NCBI RefSeq assembly: GCF_033473495.1
Contig: NC_088936.1
Coordinates: 3,534,001-3,598,000 of the forward strand
Direction: 5' to 3'
Length of the DNA: 64,000 nt
From: Cercospora beticola
Taxonomy: Eukaryota > Ascomycota > Dothideomycetes > Mycosphaerellales > Mycosphaerellaceae
A program made the position numbers and the translations under genes. Positions 33,495 through 44,932 of the stretch are shown in pieces. Each line of letters starts with the position of its first letter. Position 1 is the stretch's first letter. The notes below the pieces were generated by a model, which was not told where the DNA came from, made no database searches, and saw only the letters and a list, made by a program, of their open reading frames with translations.

Positions 33495-36400
33495 ATGTCT
33501 CCTAAGGCTTTTGTCCTTGCGACAGTCGCCTCCTGTTTGACTAGCACTGTGACAGGGAGTGCTCTGCTGAGTCGGCAGAACGAACTCTCAACTGCTGCTA
33601 ATGACACCCTTCCAAATGGATGGAGCTATATTGGATGTTACAGGTGAGTAGTGTCGACATTGAGAGCTGTTGGATGGTTACTGATAATCTTGAAGCGATG
33701 GCAATCCAAGAGTCCTGAATGGACATGGCTATAGAAATACAACTGGCATGACTGGAGCCATGTGCACAGCATATTGCAACAGACTAAAGTTCGTTTACGG
33801 AGCTACAGAATATTCCGAAGAATGCTACTGGTGAGATCTCATTATGAACGTGCAGGAGATCCGTTACTGATCGGCAAACAGTGGAAATTATCTTGCCAAC
33901 TCAACGTCGCTGCGAAACGACACCGAGTGTGCAATGAGTTGTGCTGGAAACTCGTCCGAGGTCTGCGGAGGTACGATCTGTAGCCTCCACGCAGTGCAAG
34001 CTTCATAGTGCTGATACCGTACTAGGTCTCGACCGTCTGACGGTGTACTATGCCAACAGAGCTGCTCCTGCTGGCCCTTCCATAAACCCGGGTCCTGCTG
34101 GGTGGAAGTCAGGCGGCTGTTGGACAGACAGCAATGACAGAACGTTGAAGAACCGTGTAGACACGCCAGGTGGCACCAGTGAAGCTACTGTCGCCTTGTG
34201 CACGTCAGCATGTACAGATGGAGGTTACTCGTTGGCTGGTGTCGGTATGTTGAAGGCATTTGAGCGTTCGTCGAGACCAATCTGCTGACTATGACATAGA
34301 ATACGGGGGTGAATGGTAAGCCGAACCCTCCGCTCCGGCATCATCTCCATTGATCACAGATGTCAGGGACACTGCTGACCTTCACACAGTTACTGTGACA
34401 ATTACCTCGCCAAGACTGGAGTCAAAGCCGATAACTCAGATTGCAACATGCCGTGCAATGGCAACTCATCTGAATTCTGTGGAGCAGGTAAGTCGAGCTT
34501 CTGCGATTGATGTAGAATGAGGAACTAAGACCGTAACTTTAGGCAACCGACTCAATCTTTACTCGGCTGGTAGCAATGAACCTTCAACGAAGCCCGTCTC
34601 AAAAGTTCCTCCAAAGCCTGTGAACTGGATAAGCCGTGGCTGTATCACCGACAATGTTGGAGGTCGGACTCTGCCATACGGTGCAGAGGTTGCAGGAGGG
34701 TCCCGGAACATGACCAACAACAATTGTGTTGCAGCTTGCAAGGAGGCTGGATACACCATTGCTGGTACTGAGTACTCTGGCGAAGTGAGTATTGTCTTGA
34801 CGAGCTCTCGAGCACAGGCTAACATCCTTCCAGTGCTTCTGCGGCAACAGCCTAGCAGGTGCGCAACCTGCGACTGACGGCCGTTGCAACATGCCTTGTA
34901 ATGGGAACAACGGCGATATCTGCGGAGGCCCAAATGGACTTTCTGTCCTCCAATTCAACGGATGGTCTACTCTAGGCTGCTATACCGACAATACTGGACG
35001 TCGAACTCTGCGATATGGCCAGGATGTTCCTGGCGGAGGTCAGAACATGAGTATTGAGGCCTGCACCAGCACATGCCAAAGACTAAAATACAACTTCGCT
35101 GGTGTGGAATACGCCGGAGAGGTAAGTTATCCGAAATTTGGTGCTTACACCAGTGGCTAATATCGTTAGTGCTTCTGTGACAATCAAATCTCCAATGGCG
35201 GTGGACCTGCTCCAGACGGCGATGCTCAATGCACAATGGCTTGCAACGGAAACCAAGACCAGATCTGCGGTGGACCCAACCGTCTCAATATGTTCGCTTT
35301 CAACAATACCAATGTCCCAACGACTACAAATAGCGCTACAACAGCGACTGGAACGTCAGGTGGAGGCTCGACGACGTCGACAACACCAGCGGCAGAGACC
35401 ACACCTTCAGCGAAGCCAACCGGTGGTGTCAACGAAACTGCCATCCTTCCTTTCAAGTATGCAGGGTGCTATACTGACACCAATGCGACTGGCCGGTCTG
35501 TGGGTAATCGTCAGACTGACGACCCAGAAATGACAGTCGAATCTTGCATTTCCGTGTGCTCCACCAAAGGTTACACGGTCGCAGGCATGCAGTATGCACG
35601 TGAATGCTACTGCGACTACTTCCTTCGCAACAGCCCGAGTCTTGTCGATGACGACGAATGCAACATGCCGTGCGCTGGCAACGAAGACGAAGATTGTGGT
35701 GCCGGTGGCCGCAACTCGGTCTACACCAATGGGACAATCGCAGATTACATCCCACCTACCTTCCTGCCGGATTCTCAGTTACCTGATAATTGGACGTATA
35801 CTGGATGCCTCGCAGACAATGTCAACAACCAGCGTTCAATCCCATACTTCATGGAATTCGACAACGACAACTCAAACGGGAAATGTATCGAGACTTGTGC
35901 GAAGTTTGGCTTCACTGTGGCTGCCACGGAATATGCCGTACAAGTAAGTAACGCTGCCTTGCTAGTATTCGAATATATGGCTAACATCTATTAGTGCTAC
36001 TGCGGAGATACGCAGAACTACCTAGATGCCGGCGTTCAATTCACCGCCAACTCCTCATGTAACATGCGCTGCAGCAACGACACTGCCGGCGCGAACGGTG
36101 GCGAGATCTGTGGTGGCCAAAACGCCTTGTCCGTCTATACCTGGAAGGAACCTTTCGATCAATGGAGCTTCGCCTCTGGAGCTGAAGCAGGCCGCTTCGA
36201 GAATGCCCTACGACTGCCAATCGTTCCGCTCATCACTGCACCTGCACGAAATGGCAAGGTCATGTTCATCGAGAAATTTGGCACCAGTCTGGTGGGCGGC
36301 AGCACCGGAGCATATGAGTTCGACCCACTCAGTGGCGACTTCCGCACTCTGCACGTTGAGACCGACGTCTTCTGTGCTGCGTCTATCACGCTTCCTGACC

Positions 36401-37722
36401 GCGCGGGACGTCAGCTCAATGTCGGTGGCTGGTCCCTGCCATCGACAAAAGGTGTCCGACTCTACGCGCCCAATGGCAGTCCCGGAAACGCCAGCACCAA
36501 CGACTGGCAGGAAGACGTTTCGCAGCTCGCTCTCCTTGAGGGCCGATGGTACCCATCGGCCATGGTTCTCGCCAACGGATCCGTTCTGATCGCAGGAGGA
36601 GAAGAGGGATCCAATGGAGCTCCCGTGCCCAGCCTCGAGCTTCTGCCACAGACTGGCAACTTGATCGACGCCCCTTACCTCTTGCGCACAGACCCCAACA
36701 ACCTGTACCCCTTCTTGATCGTGCTGCCTTCCGGCAACATTTTCATCGGATACTATAACGAGGCCTTGCTCCTGGATCCAGGTTCATTGCAACCGGTGAG
36801 ACAACTGCCAAACATGCCAGGCTCCGTCGACCGCCCAGACTCGGGCCGCACATATCCTTTCGAAGGAACAGCTGTCGTTCTGCCTCAAGTCGCTCCTTAT
36901 AGCGACCCTCTGGAGATCCTGATCTGCGGTGGTAGCAATCCTGGAGTCGCAATCGCTCTCGACAACTGCATCACCATCGAGCCCGATAACCCGGCGTCCA
37001 ATTGGACCATCGAGCGTATGCCTAGCAAGCGAGTCATGACTTACATGGCAGCACTGCCTGATGGAACATACTGGATCACGGGTGGAGCTCACCAAGGTGT
37101 CGCAGGCTTCGGTCTTGCTACCGATCCTAACTTGAGCTCCGTTCTCTACGACCCCAGCAAGCCCAAGGGAAAACGTATGACAGTCATGGCCAACACCACT
37201 ATTGCCCGTCTTTACCACTCTGAGGCCACTCTTCTCGACGATGGTCGTGTCATGGTCTCTGGCTCTGATCCCCAAGACACCAGATTCCCCGAAGAATACC
37301 AGATCGAATACTACTACCCACCATACCTCACTAGCGGAGCCCCTCGACCAGCTTTCACCGTCCAAGACCAAGACTGGGCATATGGCTCCTCTCACACTCT
37401 TTCCGTCTCTTCTTCCGGCTCGGGCGGTAACATGCGCGCAACAGCCATGGGCGCTGTCGCCAGCACACACGGAAACAGCATGGGACAACGAACCTTTTTC
37501 CTCGAAACTTCTTGCTCTGGTGGCTCGTGTACTGTCACCGCGCCACCAAATGCCAACATCTGCCCACCAGGCTGGTTCCAGATTTTCTTGCTTGATGGCG
37601 ACAACATTCCCAGCACAGCCAGTTGGGTCCGCATTGGTGGCGATCCAAGTGAACTGGGCAACTGGCCGCAGGGCAACACCTTCACTCGGCCTGGTATGGG
37701 AGCGCCTGATAGGTTGTTTTAA
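33495..37722 (+). CDS. Secreted six-WSC-domain copper radical oxidase (glyoxal oxidase type)
   Basis: Ten exons: 33495-33643, 33696-33830, 33882-33970, 34026-34244, 34300-34315, 34390-34487, 34543-34784, 34834-35121, 35170-35943, 35995-37722; 1245 residues, all phases agree. A signal peptide (about 1-22) is followed by six WSC domains whose first cysteines lie near residues 48, 156, 269, 365, 513 and 621. Each has the GCY/CxTD start, a mid FxxAGxEYxxECYC-like core and a CxMxCxGN close. A Thr/Ser linker separates WSC4 from WSC5. Residues from about 720 form the oxidase beta-propeller. The radical-site residues can be placed: Cys797 (DVFCAAS), Tyr856 (RWYPS), Tyr1077-His1078 (RLYHSEA) and His1162 (STHGNS). 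WSC domains bind cell-wall glycans. The oxidase should convert aldehydes or alcohols to acids or aldehydes, making H2O2 outside the cell. Confidence 0.88.
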
Positions 37723-38238
37723 GCCACGACGTCTTTCCTTTTGGCGGAATAGATATTACTTTTATTTTTTATGATGAATTTTATGATGACAGTTGGGCAT
37801 AGCGGTTTTTTGGATTATTCTGGCGAGTAGAAGACTTGCAAGTTAGAGACACCCCCAGTAGCGAGCGACGCGAAAATATATTCTTATTGTCATTTCAAAC
37901 AATTGCACGCCCTTCCACTCTGAACCAGTATCGATCTCTTCCAGACTGCCAGTGGCGAGACAATGTCCTGCAAAGTGGCACTATGGTAGGTGGACTATGG
38001 GATAGAGGCAAACGTCGAACACTGTCTCTCTCTGTCGTGAAGAAGTTCAGTACTTTGCATATATACGACCTGTTTCTTCGATCCACTTCTACAATCATCA
38101 GCAACACAACAGAATCCATTCTCTCGAACCAACAATCCGCATCGATCTCCAAGGTCCCCAGCTTTGATCAATCCAACAAGTCCATCGACTCAAAGTTCTC
38201 CAACCCAAACCGGTGACTCCATCATCGAACACGAAGAC
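37723..38238. promoter_or_regulatory. Promoter region of the repeat-protein gene
   Basis: About 515 bases between the oxidase stop codon and the repeat-protein ATG. It holds the oxidase 3' end, AT-rich near 37740-37790, and a TATA-like catatatacg at 38057-38066 about 180 bases before the ATG. The repeat-protein frame stays open up to 38164. Confidence 0.4.
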
Positions 38239-39033
38239 ATGACGTTCTCCCCAATCATCCCACTCCCACTCATCGAGCCTCCAAAGATGAGCACGACGCC
38301 ATTCGATACCCCAACATCTCTGGGAACCCCACACAACCCACGTCCTCCATATGCTCCCAAGCCCGCTCCTAGCCATCCAAAACCAAAGAGGGTATTCCTG
38401 CAAGCTTCCTCTGGCAAGCCACGTCCACCAACTCGACCAAGGCCTAATGGTCCTACACCGGTCAAATCGAAGTCTCGTTTGGCTTTCCTGCAAGCTTCAT
38501 CTGGCAAGCCACGTCCACCAACTCGACCAAGGCCCAATGGTCCTACACCGGTCAAGTCGAATTCTCGTTTGGCTTGCCTGCAGGCTTCTTCTGGCAAGCC
38601 ACGTCCACCAACTCGACCAAGGCCGAACGGTCCTACACCGGTCAAATCAAAGTCCCGCGTGGCCTGCCTACAAGCCTCCTCTGGCAAGCCACGCCCTCCA
38701 ACTCGACCAAGGCCAAATGGTCCTACTCCGGTCAAGTCAAAGTCCCGCGTGGCCTGCTCGCAAGCTCCTGCTGCGAAGCCTCGCCCTACCAAACCAAGGC
38801 CAAATGGTCCTACTCCGATCAAAAAGAAGCTCCGCTTGGCCTGCCTGCAAGCTGCAACCAGCAGACCCCGTCCGTGGCGACCACAACCTACCCCAATTCC
38901 ACCTCCGCTCAAGCCAATCAAAGGAGGTCTGGACGGGGCATTTGGTGTCAACCCTCGTCCTGATCCGGTCCACCCAAGACCTCCGCCAGAGCACGCCATC
39001 TCTGTTCTTCCGGAGCAGGTGATGTGCTTTTGA
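38239..39033 (+). CDS. Basic proline-rich protein with 30-residue tandem repeats
   Basis: 264 codons from the ATG at 38239 (the frame opens earlier, at 38164). No signal peptide is obvious. Residues from about 55 contain four full repeats of a 30-residue unit plus a 29-residue fifth and a degenerate sixth. The unit reads QASSGKPRPPTRPRPNGPTP followed by VKSKSRLACL or close variants. The protein is extremely rich in Pro, Arg and Lys and should be disordered and very basic. The ends (IIPLPLIEPP; PPPEHAISVLP) are also proline-rich. I know no family for it. Possible roles include binding nucleic acid, anionic glycan or SH3-type domains, all speculative. It follows the WSC oxidase gene on the same strand. 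Confidence 0.6.
   Translation: MTFSPIIPLPLIEPPKMSTTPFDTPTSLGTPHNPRPPYAPKPAPSHPKPKRVFLQASSGKPRPPTRPRPNGPTPVKSKSRLAFLQASSGKPRPPTRPRPNGPTPVKSNSRLACLQASSGKPRPPTRPRPNGPTPVKSKSRVACLQASSGKPRPPTRPRPNGPTPVKSKSRVACSQAPAAKPRPTKPRPNGPTPIKKKLRLACLQAATSRPRPWRPQPTPIPPPLKPIKGGLDGAFGVNPRPDPVHPRPPPEHAISVLPEQVMCF
38401..38847 (+). repeat. In-frame 90-bp tandem repeat array
   Basis: Repeat units begin at 38401, 38491, 38581, 38671 and 38761 (the last 87 bp), with a decayed sixth at 38848. Neighbouring units differ mostly at third codon positions, so the peptide is kept while the DNA drifts. The core ggcaagccacgtccacc recurs almost unchanged. Unit number probably varies among strains. Confidence 0.85.
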
Positions 39034-39665
39034 TGAAAGTGGTGAAGTTGGCGTCTTGCAACAATCGCGAGAGATGAACAGGGTCTCGACGGCATGAAGG
39101 GCCTGTTGCGTGTATGATACCATGAGCAGAAATATATTCGGTCTTCTTCACTCATTTGGAGCTGAATATCACAAATTGAATCTTCTCAAGAATGATCTTC
39201 CTCTTTTGTCCTTTCTCATATATGACTCTGCTCACGATTGCGGTGGTTGTGATGTTGTCTTCAAGGTAATTCGATCCAGATACATACAGTCGTGCTTGAA
39301 TATTGAGTATAAGTTTATTGCGGGTGATGTCGTTATGGTTGCGTGCAAAGTCGCTAGGCATGGTGGCTTAAGATATATGTACATGAGGTGACACAGTTTG
39401 ATGCATCACCAAACATTTCCAGTGATCGAGAGATACATACAAAGATCTAGAGATCCAGAGATCCAGAGATATGCGTCTGTGGCTGCTGTGATCCCGTTGT
39501 ATCGGAGAGGCAGACAGTTTGTCTCTGTTCCGATTTTACGATCGCTCGCTCGCTGTTCACGATCGGGCTGAAGGAGATCTGGGTCGTGGTGCAATCCGAT
39601 CGTTCAGATTGCGCGCTTCTTTCAAGCCAGGAAATCTTCGGTACAAGTCGCGCAAGATGTTGCAC
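39034..39665. other. Intergenic with a short tandem repeat
   Basis: No gene is seen. Around 39427-39472 a short direct repeat of an agatccag-like 8-mer occurs (agatctagagatccagagatccagagatatg). The rest is AT-richer than the flanking genes. Confidence 0.45.
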
Positions 39666-39960
39666 TATCGCCAAAGCGCCGGAATCCGCGTGCTGCACGA
39701 AGCGTACAAATTCCAAGGCGGATGACTGTCTACTCCTGTCAGCTTCAAATTCCGAGATTGATGAGAAAGTACGACATACCAGTTTGAGCACGCTTATCCA
39801 ATACCTTCTTCTCTTTCGAGAGTCCACGCTGTGATGCTGGAGGAAGTGCCGTCTTGTCGCTGGTCTTCATTCTCTCAGTCTCTGTATGTCGTCGGCTTCG
39901 CTGCCTTTCTAGAACTCTCAAGCTCTCCCTTAGTTGATAGATCTCTTCTTGCCGCGACAT
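39666..39960 (-). CDS. Small two-exon hypothetical protein
   Basis: Exons 39960-39780 and 39735-39665 (intron donor GTATGT, branch GCTGAC, acceptor ACAG), 83 residues in phase. The N-terminus is a charged, heptad-like helix (EEIYQLRESLRVLERQRSRR) that could form a coiled coil. The tail is VDSHPPWNLYASCSTRIPALWR. No family recognised. Support comes from the good splice signals and the helical pattern only. Without splicing the frame ends at 39745. Confidence 0.35.
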
Positions 39961-41269
39961 CGTAATGGGCAGCACTGGTTCAGCTGCTGCGATTCGTGTA
40001 CTTGTACCCTTGACGCGTGGTCGAGACGTCAAAGTGGGTGTCAATCAGAGGAAGTGGAAAGCGATGCGGATTTCGGAGACTGCCATTCTTATACTTTGCG
40101 TGGTCCCTTTTCTTCAAGCCACGTGCTGGTTGTCCAACTGTCTTTGAGAACTGATCAAAGGACTGGATGACCATGGTGTCAGCACAGTGGAGTCTTGCAA
40201 GATTCGCTGGTGCGTCGTGGTACGGGTCCAAAGGTACCAAGTAAGATATCTATGGTCAACTTCCATGTCGTGTCACCTCGGCTTCCCCTCCCAAAGTGCC
40301 GTTCAGCATTCATCAGCAAATGCATCAGAAAGTACTCGCGTCGATCCTGAGAAGACTCGTCAGCGCAAGGAAGGGTTCAGATGTAAGACAACTGTAAGTG
40401 AGAGTTCAAGTTTTGTGGCCGACGTCTCTCATTCTCAGTACCTACGCACTACCAAGTATCATCCAACATTCCCCTCCATCAAGACACATTCTCCAAGCCA
40501 GCGTCGTGCCAATATTGATTGTTTTTGTCGCGACTCCGCTTTGACCTGCCTCGAAAGACCAGCCTAGCAGAAGTCGCCTTCGTCGTCGAGCTCGACTCGC
40601 AAGCCACGCGACGGAATTGGTCCAGTCTATGGATTAAGAAGCGAAAAATGTTCGTACCAAGCACAATAGCAGAAAGGAAATATGGCGAAGGCAGTCGCCC
40701 GACCTGGGTCCGCTTCTTTCCGTGATAATGCATCAAGCAAAACAACCAAAAAAGCAGTCCAAGATCTGTGCAACTGACAAAAGAAAGAGCAAAAAGCTGT
40801 TCCTGCTGCCGCAGCGGCAGAGAGTGTCCAGTCTTGATCTCCTCGCCTCAGAGACGAGTTCAGTCCAACTCCGTGCAAAAGCCCGCAAGAAGCATTGCCT
40901 TAAGGATGTGCATTAGTCATATTTCGTGAAGCGAAGCCATTTCTGCGCCGTGAGGTGAGAGCTGACGCCTGCTCTTCAAAAGCTAGCCTAACGCCGTTCC
41001 AATGAGCGAGGTGTGTCGAACAGGCAGTCTCCTTGTTTTATGGGTTTTTAAGAGTTGAGTGGGTTCGTTCGGGTGCGCAGAGCTGCATCGAACTCTTCGT
41101 GGCATGCATTTGAATCACTTGTTGATCTCGGGAGAGCGGGTGTTGCTGTTGAGCACAAGTTGGGTCAGTATGTGGCCTTTCAGAAGCCCCAGTGCGAGCG
41201 GAGGAAAAGCGCAACAGCAACAACCACGCTCGCCCGGCACGAACACAACTATGAACAAACGAAGTGTGG
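39961..41269. other. Intergenic, no gene seen
   Basis: About 1.3 kb with several short frames on both strands, none with recognisable protein features. The part near 40600-40900 is AG-rich on the plus strand. Confidence 0.45.
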
Positions 41270-42285
41270 TCAGTACGCTGCACAATGAGAAGAAGATACT
41301 AACCCCGCGTCCACAAGGTCATCGATGTGGTTCACTGGAAAAAAGTCAGCGAGGTGCCTCTAAGCAGAGTCAGGAACCTAGTGTTACTCACCCATGGCCA
41401 CAAACAGATCGAAGAACCTGTCGAAAGTCAGTAGAGCGCATTTGAAAGTGGTCAGGAACACAGCGCGACCCACATCTGGCTGCCGCCGGCCTCCATTTCC
41501 ATCTGCATTGTGCCGCTGCGCTTGAATGTCTTGCGGCTGCGGATGATGAGCGCGAGATAATGAGCACGGAGACGCGAGTCGCTGGGAGGCGTGTTCGCGT
41601 ATGCGAAGCGTGCACTGCGCAAGATCGTTGCCACGTCGATACCAGATTGCAAGCCTTGCTTGCGAAGAGCAAGGCGCTGCAGTTCTGGTAGACCTAGCTT
41701 CAGCGCGGTGCAGTAGACGACTGTGTCCCGAAGGATGTAGTCCTCCACGCCGTGATGATAGATTGAGGCGCACTCGTTCAGGCTCCAGGGTTTCTTTGGG
41801 TCGGAATTGTCCATGCGGGGAGACACGGACGTTGTGGCATTTAGCAGGTCCTCGTTGTCCTCGAGCGACCATGTATTCCTCTTCCGATCATGGATAAGTC
41901 GAGGGTAGTAGTCGCCCTTGTACAGGTATTCGAGAACAGCGGAAAAGACCTCGGGCTCCTCGTCTGGGAGTGCGATACGTCGCTGGCCGGGGGATTCGAA
42001 GAACTGGGCTCGACACGCCTCGGCGAACCAAGGCGAGCGCGAAAGCACATCTTCGTGCGCGGCAAACAGACGCTGGTCCTTGCCAACGGCAATCGTGATG
42101 ATCGCGGAGTTGAGCTTGGGCGACGCCATCGAGCCTATCGAAGGCGATGTGTCGGGACTCGCAGCGCTGTTGATCTTATCGCGCAGCCTCTGCTTGACGT
42201 CGTCGTTGAAGGAACGCTTGGATATCTTCCTCGTCTTGCCCGTTCTCTGCTCCTTCGAGACGAAGGATCTCTTGAAGCCGAACAT
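41270..42285 (-). CDS. BTB/POZ domain protein
   Basis: Three exons (42285-41474, 41417-41392, 41334-41270) give 300 residues in phase; the middle exon is 26 nt. A basic N-terminus (KRSFVSKEQRTGKTRKISKRSF) precedes a BTB fold from about residue 60. It opens ITIAVGKDQRLFAAHEDVLSRSPWFAEAC, then IALPDEEPEVFSAVLEYLYKGDYYP, the classic pattern where the BTB strand meets the conserved hydrophobic helix. A BACK-like helical tail follows (YCTALKLGLPELQRLALRK). BTB proteins dimerise and often serve as adaptors for cullin-3 ubiquitin ligases. No kelch, zinc-finger or other partner domain is present. The second and third exons rest on splice signals and phase, so the extreme C-terminus is less certain than the rest. 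Confidence 0.75.
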
Positions 42286-43139
42286 GATGGGTCGACGGAG
42301 CGTGCACTTCTGTCTTGGCGTTCCCCAAACGAGCGATGGATGTCGGATTTGATGAGGATAATGAGCGTTTCGTGTAGGGTGAGGGAGAGGGTTAAAGGAT
42401 CGACGCGCGGTGCATATGACAAGGCGCGTTCAGCGAAGTACGCGGCCCTGCTGTCGTTGTCTGCAGCGGTGACGAAGAAAGCGAGAGGAGGGCGACGCGG
42501 GGCACATATATACTCGCTTCGCGTAGGCGGCAGGCGGGTAGTTAGTGCGTGCATCACCCCTGTGGAAGATGCGCCTAAATCGCCTGTTCACGTGTCGGCC
42601 GGGGCCCAAACCGGAAAGTGAGGGCGGCGAGGGCGAGGGCGGCGGCGAAGCGCTGCTGTCGTCCAGCACATCGCCGTCGTGCCTGGCGACGGGTCGTTGG
42701 GCAATGCGTCTGCATCCATGTGAACAGGCATTGCCACGCTGTCGACTGTGAACACAGCACGGTGAACTACGCGCTCCCATGTGATTGGTACGCCGCCGTC
42801 GGGCTTGGCGCCTTGTGCCTGAAACTATTCTCATCTGGCGGGCAGAGGCAGAGTGAGGGCATGACGCGCGCCTGCCATTTGTCGTGCGCTGTTTGTCATG
42901 TGTCAGGCATACAAGGCGCAACACCTTCAGATGTGCATGCAGGGTTAAGTTAGGCTGAGCAACAGTAAGGATACATTCACCTCTGCGACCACCGCTTGCC
43001 ACTCTTCTCTTGACCTTCTCGCATAACATCGTCCACTCGCAACGTCTCACTCGGTCGCTTGAGCCCCGCCAATACATCCAAGATCGGAGACACGGAAACA
43101 GAGACACCTGCGGCAGGTCGAGAGACTCAGACGGCCAAC
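42286..43139. promoter_or_regulatory. Shared divergent promoter region
   Basis: About 850 bases between the start codons of the BTB gene (minus) and the E2 gene (plus). GC-rich in the middle (42590-42670, many ggcg/gccg). No supported gene; a 225-codon minus frame here is an open-frame artefact of high GC. Confidence 0.45.
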
Positions 43140-43774
43140 ATGGCGAACAAGCGGATCATGAAGGTAACCATGCGCTATGCCTTCGTGTTGGAGCACCACT
43201 GAGCTTTGTCGCAGGAGTTCCAGGAGATCACGAGCAGCCCTCCGCAAGGATGTAGTGTGTCGCTTCAGCAGGAGGACGATATGAACGTCTGGGATGTGCA
43301 CATGGAGGGGCCTTCGGACTCAGTGTATGCGGTAAGTGGGAGATGGCCTGAAGAAAGACGTGCCGAGTTGGTTGGTGGCATCGAACCAGATCGTGCCATG
43401 AGGGGCCCTGCCGACCTCGCGGCTTCTTGCAGGCAAATGCACATACTGACAGCTTGCAGGGCGGCAAATTCCACATCGTCATCACGCTGCCGAAAGAGTA
43501 CCCCTTCAAACCACCGACGCTTTCGTTTCGCACCAAGATCTACCACCCGAACGTCACCAACGATGAACGCGGGGCCATGTGCCTAGGTATGCTGAAGTCG
43601 GAGGAGTGGAAGCCACCGAACAAGATCAAGGAGGTACTCGGCTTGGTGAGACATACGCTGGGCGAGCCACAGCCAGACGACGCCGTGGAGACGAGCATTG
43701 CAGAGGTCTACAAGACGAAACCCGAAGAGTACGAGAAAATTGCTCGGGACTGGGTGAAGAAATACGCGAAGTAA
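43140..43774 (+). CDS. E2 ubiquitin-conjugating enzyme
   Basis: Three exons (43140-43163, 43215-43331, 43460-43774) give 151 residues, the normal length of a minimal UBC domain. The 24-nt first exon encodes just MANKRIMK. The core shows WDVHMEGPSDSVYAGGKF, YPFKPPTLSF, the HPN motif at 76-78 and the active-site Cys88 in GAMCLGMLKSEEW. The segment after the cysteine (KPPNKIKEVLGLVRHTLGEP) is helix 2-3 of the fold. It forms a thioester with ubiquitin delivered by E1 and passes it to substrates with E3 ligases. The residues round the cysteine differ from the Ubc4/5 type (NGxICLDIL), so it is a distinct fungal E2 clade; I do not assign a yeast orthologue. Confidence 0.87.
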
Positions 43775-44932
43775 GGGGTGGACACATCACTTTCTGGAGT
43801 CTTTCTGCTGCGACACGTGCGGCCGCGCCCAGCAGATGGCATCTGAGCGTTGAAGCGTGACCTATAGACGGCACTGATAGCGAGAGCGATTTCTCTCACG
43901 AACGGCACGTGCAGCAAAGCGCCGTATATGAAGTTATATGAAGTTGCCGAGAATGACAATGACTTTGAGCTCGATTCATCTCGCTTCTCTCGGGCGGAGG
44001 TCCGGATATATGTTTGCATCATCATATGTGTATCAATCGTTCTGCATGAAACATGACACTCATCGCAAAGAGGTCCATAACTTTCGTCCAAGCTGACAAG
44101 CGGTTCATCGATGTTCCGCTGGAAAACCTTCCCTCGAAGCTCAAAATTCACAGACGATGCAGGTCGGAACTAAAGCTTCAGCTCGCGAATTCAGCTTCTT
44201 GTTCGTATGTAGACAGCATGTAGAGTGTTCAAGGCCAAGCAGATCAGACAAGGCAGCTGTGCGGCGTGCTGGACGTGATCTCGAGCTTTGGGCATCGGTG
44301 GTCTCCAAGCTTTCGGCGGCATCGACGGATGGCACTCCCGAAGGCGATCATATTCGGTTCGTGACAACCGAAAGAAGTGCAAACGCCGGTTCTGCTGCTG
44401 TAACACGCAGGGGTGGCACCACCAGCGACCACAAGAAGACTCGCTGCGACGACGAGGCGAGCAATCCGAGCGACGATTTGCTTCTACGATTCACCAGAAA
44501 CCGCGGGCGTTGTTTGTTTGGGAGGCCCAGCAATCAGCACCCACCCACCTCGCCAGTGACCAGGCTTCCCAGTGCATCGGCTCAACCTGACGTCGCTCAT
44601 CTTACCGACCGGGATTTGCTTGGGGGGAGATTTGGGGACATGACAGGTTGTTGGCCCATTCGCTGAACGCACTCGGACCACGCCAGAAAACTTCGCTCGT
44701 GTTGCTGCTGGTTCTGCTGCCCTCACGCGTGGCAGTGGCAGCGACAAGATGCGGGTCTGTGGAGGACACGGGAGTGGAACTGATCTCACGCTGCCTGGTC
44801 TCACGTTGCACGGCAGGCAATAGCTCGGCGGAGCACAGCACCACACGCGGCGGCCAGGTGCCAGGGTGGAGAGGGCACCGGAGAAGAGGGCGGACGCGCG
44901 CTGGCGGCGGCGGGCAAGGCAGAAGAGGCAAT
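43775..44932. other. Intergenic, 5' region of the TBC gene
   Basis: About 1.16 kb without a supported gene. A 169-codon plus frame (44157-44666) has no domain character. The TBC frame itself stays open upstream to 44648, but that part is compositionally unlike protein and probably is 5' leader. Confidence 0.45.

Noticed and set aside
36784..37488. 234-codon minus-strand frame inside the copper oxidase gene
   Set aside because: It lies antisense to the conserved oxidase domain and has no recognisable features, so it is a shadow frame.
38190..39155. 321-codon minus-strand frame over the tandem repeat
   Set aside because: It is the reverse complement of the proline-rich repeat, giving Gly/Arg-rich text. 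The plus strand keeps the peptide with silent third-base changes, so I take the plus strand as coding.
42430..43107. 225-codon minus-strand frame between the BTB and E2 genes
   Set aside because: The region is GC-rich with few stop codons in any frame. The peptide has random Arg/Ser/Cys composition and no domain.
44157..44666. 169-codon plus-strand frame upstream of the TBC gene
   Set aside because: Starts at a plausible ATG but reads as low-information sequence and is out of frame with the TBC gene. No domain recognised.
44648..44932. N-terminal extension of the TBC protein with a signal-peptide-like stretch
   Set aside because: It starts at a non-ATG codon, and a secretion signal makes no sense on a cytosolic Rab-GAP. 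Taken as 5' leader.
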